A DNA stretch of 64,000 nucleotides from Zestomonas carbonaria (GTDB lineage: Bacteria; Pseudomonadota; Gammaproteobacteria; Pseudomonadales; Pseudomonadaceae). Location: assembly GCF_904061905.1 (NCBI RefSeq), contig NZ_CAJFCI010000080.1:1-64000 (forward strand), written 5' to 3'. Below, one piece after another: positions 60,158 to 64,000 of this stretch. The notes below the pieces were generated by a model that saw only the letters and a list, made by a program, of their open reading frames with translations, had not been told where the DNA came from and did no database searches. The stretch's first letter is position 1; every line of letters starts with the position of its first letter. Position numbers and translations under genes: made by a program.

Positions 60158-61423
60158 ATGAGCCAGGATGACAACCCCGACCTTGCCGCGCCACAGGCCG
60201 GTAAAGTGGCGCCCGAAACAGTGGCGCTACGCGCCCAACCGCGCCCGGTCACGCGCTTGAACCGGCGTGCCCTGGCGGTGCTTGCCGGCGGACTCTCCGC
60301 CGCAGTGCTGGGCGCCACCATCTGGTCGTTGCAGCCAGCGAAGCCTCGGGGCGGAAACTATCCGGCCGAGCTGTACAACGTCGACCGCGTTTCTCGCTCC
60401 GAAGGGCTTGACCGACTGCCCTCGGACTATTCCAAGCTGCCGCTGCCGACGCAGCCTCCCGAGCTGGGGCCGCCATTACCGGGCGACCTTGGCCCGGCCA
60501 TCGTGCAGTCGCAGCGACCTGCCGCATCCAGCTACACGGCACCCGGCCATGATCCCGCCGAGGCCGAGCGGTTGGCTCGGCTGAAGGAGGCGGAAGAGGC
60601 GGCCGCCTCCTCGGTGTTCTTCCGCACGGGCGGCCAGCGCCCAGCCGCAACCGCACCGGCCCAACCGGTTGCGGAGAGACCAACACTGGCAGGCTTCGAC
60701 CCACTGGCAGCCGGTCCAGCTTCGATGGCGGCCCAGCCCGCCGATCCGACAGCCGCGCAGAACCGGCAGGAGCAGAAAGAGGCGTTCCTACAAGGCGGAA
60801 CTACGGAAATCCGTAATTCCGGGAACCTGCAATTGCCGGCGTCTCCGTACCAGGTCATGGCCGGAACGGTGATCGCCGGCGCGCTGGTGACGGGCATCAA
60901 GTCGGATCTTCCGGGTGACGTGATCGGCACGGTGACGGAGCCAGTCTACGATACGGCGACCGGCAAGCATCTGCTGATCCCGCAGGGCTCGCGGATCCTC
61001 GGTCGCTACAACAGCCAGGTCAGCTACGGGCAGAGCCGCGTGCAGGTGGTATGGAATCGCATCATCCTGCCGGATACATCCTCGCTGACGCTGGACAACC
61101 TCGTGGGCACCGACCCGGCCGGTTACGCTGGTCTGGAGGACGGTGTTGATTGGCATTGGGATCGCATCTTTGCCGGCGCGGCGCTGACGACGCTGCTGGG
61201 TATCGGCGCCGAGCTGGCCGCGCCCGAGAACCGCCAGGATGGTGATCGCGTCATCATCGCCGGGCGCGACAGCGTGCAGGACAGCGTGAACCAGGTCGGA
61301 CAGGAGATGACCCGGCGCAACATGAATATCCAACCCACCTTGACCGAGCGCCCTGGGCTGCCGGTACGCATCATCGTCAACCGGGACCTAGTGCTGAGGC
61401 CCTATCAACCGCTATTTGAGTAG
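60158..61423 (+). CDS. trbI: TrbI (VirB10-type) channel protein
   Basis: This 421-residue protein spans the envelope: an N-terminal membrane helix (about 38-55), a Pro-rich periplasmic stretch (about 80-170) and the C-terminal VirB10 domain (ASPYQVMAGTVIAGALVTGI, about 228-247; then GSRILGRYNSQVSYGQSRVQ, about 277-296). It ends the trb operon. The DNA then turns AT-rich, so the coupled transfer block ends here. Confidence 0.93.
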   Translation: MSQDDNPDLAAPQAGKVAPETVALRAQPRPVTRLNRRALAVLAGGLSAAVLGATIWSLQPAKPRGGNYPAELYNVDRVSRSEGLDRLPSDYSKLPLPTQPPELGPPLPGDLGPAIVQSQRPAASSYTAPGHDPAEAERLARLKEAEEAAASSVFFRTGGQRPAATAPAQPVAERPTLAGFDPLAAGPASMAAQPADPTAAQNRQEQKEAFLQGGTTEIRNSGNLQLPASPYQVMAGTVIAGALVTGIKSDLPGDVIGTVTEPVYDTATGKHLLIPQGSRILGRYNSQVSYGQSRVQVVWNRIILPDTSSLTLDNLVGTDPAGYAGLEDGVDWHWDRIFAGAALTTLLGIGAELAAPENRQDGDRVIIAGRDSVQDSVNQVGQEMTRRNMNIQPTLTERPGLPVRIIVNRDLVLRPYQPLFE

Positions 61424-61576
61424 AAGAAGCGGGAGAAGTAGTTAGTAAGAGAGGTATTCAAATATATATGTGATTTGAGTCGAAAAGTATTGCGCTTATT
61501 TTGGGGCTGTTTCGTGGCTATGTATTGAATAGGCTCCGCTGATCAGATACGAATTTTTATTCGTGTCTAATGGTTA

Positions 61577-61631
61577 AGCCAAACAACAGCAAGTAGTGCC
61601 AGGAATACTAGGGTTTTGCTGTTGCTTGGCT
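61577..61631. terminator. Long inverted repeat downstream of the AAA gene
   Basis: AGCCAAACAACAGCAA (61577-61592) pairs with TTGCTGTTGCTTGGCT (61616-61631), 15 of 16 positions, around a 23-base loop. It lies 22 bases past the AAA gene stop on the minus strand and 150 bases past trbI. No clear T-run adjoins it. It is a possible bidirectional terminator or an element boundary. Confidence 0.5.
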
Positions 61632-61652
61632 ATTCGGGAAAGAACTTGCTAG

Positions 61653-62822
61653 CTATGCAACACCACCTTCGCCAAGGACTTCTTCTAAAATTTCATTTTC
61701 ATCCAGAAATTCTACAGATACAGGGCCATCAGCAGGGTTATGTCCTGCGAGGCGCACCTCTTCTATCACTTGTTGCATTGTCGTAACAATCTTGCGTGGT
61801 GTGATCTCTGTGAGCTGTGAGGCGATGGTTTCAATCGCTGCCTCATCGAATGGGAAGAAGCCTGTTTCACCATTCGGATTAGCGCGATTACTATTTAGAA
61901 TCTCGCGAACAAAGGCAACTGTGTCATCTTTGTCAAGAACGACCAGTTCGATCTGGCGATGAATGCGACTTAAGATATAGTCAAAAAATAATATGGACAC
62001 CTGTGAGATTTCAGCTGAAAGTGCGATCACCATGCAGAAGCAGCTAGGGCAGTTGTCATAGATATGACGAAGAATATCATTGACCTCTCGGGCCTCTTTG
62101 ACGCTGGATCGCTCTAAGTCATCCAGTTCATCGATAAATAGATATGCACCTTTTTTAAATCTTCTAAGATTGCTCTCCGAAATCTCCATTTCATGAACAA
62201 ACAGGTTTACCAGGCGGGTAAAAATTATCATGGCCTGATAGTCTGTCAAGGTTTTTGGTGCTACAAGCTTTAGGAAGTCTTCTTCCTTTTGGCAGTGATA
62301 GATGTCCTTTGCGAAATTATTTAGTTCCACTGGGTGGATTAATTTCTCAATGATTTTTTCTGCGTCTACGTCATGCCCAAGGCTATGTGCTGTGCGATAA
62401 AGCGAAATGCATTCGATAAGGAAATTTTGGTATGCTTTCACATTCGCTATGAGATCGGATTTTGCGATGATGTCATCTAAGAAGGCACCGGCGAAGGTGA
62501 GCTTACCTTTTCCTTTTTGGAGCGTTGGAATAAAATAGCACACTGAATCGAATAGATTTTTTTCATCATGAAGAATTCGATTTTGTGCCCAAAGAAGTGC
62601 ATGGGATTTTCCTGTGCCATAGTTCCCATAGAGCATAAGAAAATTGGCATTTCCAACTTGGTCGGAAAGTGAGCGTTTTAGGTATTTATCGAGCTGCTTT
62701 TTCTGTTTTTCATAGCCAACCCAAATTTTGGCTCGGGGATCAGCGGCAAAATTGGGGGTTGAGCGGAAAGGGTTATCCTTCAAATTCGCTTTTTCATAGT
62801 AGTCTGCAGGGCCCATCGTCAT
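61653..62822 (-). CDS. ORC/Cdc6-like AAA ATPase in a candidate defence operon
   Basis: This 389-residue P-loop ATPase has Walker A GNYGTGKS at 66-73 and Walker B YLFIDELDDL at 227-236. The arrangement and the helical body resemble ORC/Cdc6-type AAA proteins used as sensors or loaders in defence systems. The C-terminal 40 residues are acidic. The start overlaps the stop of the RelE-PLD gene (ATGA). The gene is AT-rich compared with the trb operon. I recognise no exact family. Confidence 0.78.
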   Translation of the reverse strand: MTMGPADYYEKANLKDNPFRSTPNFAADPRAKIWVGYEKQKKQLDKYLKRSLSDQVGNANFLMLYGNYGTGKSHALLWAQNRILHDEKNLFDSVCYFIPTLQKGKGKLTFAGAFLDDIIAKSDLIANVKAYQNFLIECISLYRTAHSLGHDVDAEKIIEKLIHPVELNNFAKDIYHCQKEEDFLKLVAPKTLTDYQAMIIFTRLVNLFVHEMEISESNLRRFKKGAYLFIDELDDLERSSVKEAREVNDILRHIYDNCPSCFCMVIALSAEISQVSILFFDYILSRIHRQIELVVLDKDDTVAFVREILNSNRANPNGETGFFPFDEAAIETIASQLTEITPRKIVTTMQQVIEEVRLAGHNPADGPVSVEFLDENEILEEVLGEGGVA

Positions 62823-63769
62823 TTTCTACTCTCCAATTTCTGCCATTGTCCACGGGCCAAAAGGCGTCGCACGTCAGGCAGTTCATAACTGTTTAGCATT
62901 AACTCCGCCACATAATCCTCCACGAAGCTTACTTCGTTTTCTGGAGCTGAGTAGCACAGTTCCTCATTAAAGCTCTGGTCTCCCATAGCCATCCCTACTG
63001 CTGTTAGATCAGACGAGCCGACGAGAATCAGCGAAGAGTATTTCTCGCTCTCGAGTAAACCGGTCTCATAGCGTCGATTGTTATCGAAAATGAAACAATA
63101 AAGTTTTGAATTCAACTGGGGGTACAAATAAATACCAATATTTCGCTCGGCCAGTTTTTCCATCCATTCGATATTCATGTTTTTGGGAGGGGCGGTTATG
63201 ATTACAACACTTGCCCCGTCTTCAGCCTGTTCGAGTAGAAGCTTGCCAAAAGATTTTGTAGGGGCAAAAAGTTCTTCATCCACCGAAGGAGTGATCAGCC
63301 AGATATCTTTATGTGGTAAATTGCGGCGCGAGAATATTTCACGGTGAATTTGAGACGGGGGAATATTGCGTTTGAAGCGACTAATTACCGGGGTGGCAGT
63401 ACCCAATTGTTGCTGGGCAGCTATAGTGGCTGTCAGTGCTGAAACTTCAGTATCGCCCTCCTGAACAGGCACAGCGGCTTTAATAGTGCCTTCCCCTGGT
63501 TTGCTCAGATGATTTTCGACACTATGTTCCCCTGCTCGGAATAGATAAATATTCTCTCCTTTGCGAAGGAAGATGACACGATATGCTGTGGCCTGACGGC
63601 TCACATACCGTATCCACGCACCATCAATTCCTTCGTAGGGGTGGTCATCTGAATCTATTCGGAAGCTTCCATCAGGTTTGATGGTTTTTTGAAGGACCCT
63701 TCGTGCAAAATTCGCATCATTGTGGTCTTGCAGATCAGCAATGAAATCAGGTAGTAGAAATACAGGCAT
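62819..63769 (-). CDS. RelE-like/PLD-like fusion protein
   Basis: This 316-residue protein appears to join two folds. Residues about 10-88 look like a RelE/ParE-type toxin (DHPYEGIDGAWIRYVS, YRVIFLRKGENIYLFRAGEH). Residues about 140-295 resemble a phospholipase D nuclease domain (KDIWLITPSVDEELF; then LNSKLYCFIFDN at 219-230, where Asn220 stands in the position of the HKD His; Lys222 and Asp229 kept; GSSDLT 251-256; NEE 268-270). It starts three bases after the upstream gene stop and overlaps the AAA gene by four. Confidence 0.72.
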   Translation of the reverse strand: MPVFLLPDFIADLQDHNDANFARRVLQKTIKPDGSFRIDSDDHPYEGIDGAWIRYVSRQATAYRVIFLRKGENIYLFRAGEHSVENHLSKPGEGTIKAAVPVQEGDTEVSALTATIAAQQQLGTATPVISRFKRNIPPSQIHREIFSRRNLPHKDIWLITPSVDEELFAPTKSFGKLLLEQAEDGASVVIITAPPKNMNIEWMEKLAERNIGIYLYPQLNSKLYCFIFDNNRRYETGLLESEKYSSLILVGSSDLTAVGMAMGDQSFNEELCYSAPENEVSFVEDYVAELMLNSYELPDVRRLLARGQWQKLESRK

Positions 63770-63771
63770 AC

Positions 63772-64000
63772 TTATCTCTTGATGCTCAAGGCGCCGCCGG
63801 TGCGTCTCGACTGCCGTAGTGCCACTCGGCGCTGCTCTCCCTTTTGCTCTGCAAGGATAGCCGCAGGAAGGTCAAGTATCGCATGGTTTTGCGCGTAAGA
63901 TAGTGCTATAGCCACCGGGTAGGCAATCGTGATTGGTAGCTCTCGCCTTAACATGATTTTTCGCACATGTAAGCTGCGGAATACTTTCATCATGTCTTTA
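63772..64000 (-). CDS. C-terminal part of an unknown gene cut by the window edge
   Basis: The frame is open from the window end to a stop at 63772-63774, three bases before the RelE-PLD start. Two ATGs at 63993 and 63990 lie near the edge without a convincing ribosome binding site, so a longer gene that begins beyond 64000 is likely. The 70-odd residues seen are basic (HVRKIMLRRELPITIAYPVA, EQKGEQRRVALRQSRRTGGA). Its spacing makes it the first visible member of the same operon. Confidence 0.5.
   Translation of the reverse strand, partial: KDMMKVFRSLHVRKIMLRRELPITIAYPVAIALSYAQNHAILDLPAAILAEQKGEQRRVALRQSRRTGGALSIKR

Noticed and set aside
61577..61592. AACAACAG near the AAA gene as a Crc/Hfq site
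   Set aside because: It is not at a translation start, does not fit AANAANAA and belongs to an inverted repeat.

Overview
The window is a Pseudomonas chromosome, closest in gene content to P. aeruginosa and relatives. This rests on the high GC, the operon thrS-infC-rpmI-rplT-pheS-pheT-ihfA-merR with its ATT-started infC, and near-identical ribosomal and IHF proteins. The backbone covers about 1-9.47 kb: a palindrome-rich left edge, a PuuB-like amine oxidase, tRNA-Val(GAC), the translation operon and tRNA-Pro(GGG).

From tRNA-Pro to the end of the window the DNA is an integrated mobile element. A tyrosine integrase faces the 3' end of tRNA-Pro, and an excisionase-like gene lies just upstream of it. 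A first cargo block (11.2-18.5 kb) holds an AbiE-type toxin-antitoxin pair with its own operators, three AT-rich genes of unknown function including a PIN-like protein, and a roughly 320-bp element with IS200/IS605-style hairpin ends. A Tn4371-like ICE core follows (18.9-33.0 kb): radC, DUF932, ParB-like, DUF736, XRE regulator, DUF2958, DUF2285, AlpA-like, RepA with iterons, ParA, a small RHH-like protein, DUF2840, TraF and a MOBP/DUF3363 relaxase. The mating-pair genes are at 49.4-61.4 kb: eexN, traG, copG-like, trbBCDEJLFGI. No second tRNA-Pro 3' end was seen, so the far end of the element probably lies beyond 64 kb.

Between relaxase and traG sits a 15-kb catabolic island (33.1-48.4 kb) that I cannot match to a named pathway. 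It encodes a class A FAD monooxygenase, an extradiol dioxygenase, an FAH-family hydrolase with a Tat-like leader, an acyl-CoA ligase, two paralogous amidohydrolases (one with a Tat signal), an Old Yellow Enzyme, a DUF1302/DUF1329 outer-membrane/periplasmic pair, a lipoprotein metallo-beta-lactamase-fold hydrolase and two TetR regulators. Two 16-bp palindromes lie between the first TetR gene and the first amidohydrolase gene. Five promoter-proximal genes carry an AACAACAA motif at the ribosome binding site or start, the pattern recognised by Hfq/Crc in catabolite repression. The proposed logic is hydroxylation, meta ring cleavage, hydrolysis and decarboxylation of an aromatic compound, under TetR and Crc control.

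At the right edge (61.65-64 kb) an AT-rich, translationally coupled operon encodes an ORC/Cdc6-like AAA ATPase, a protein that appears to fuse a RelE-like toxin fold to a PLD-like domain with an altered catalytic His, and a third gene cut by the window. Its position and composition suggest a defence or toxin module that I do not recognise as a described system.
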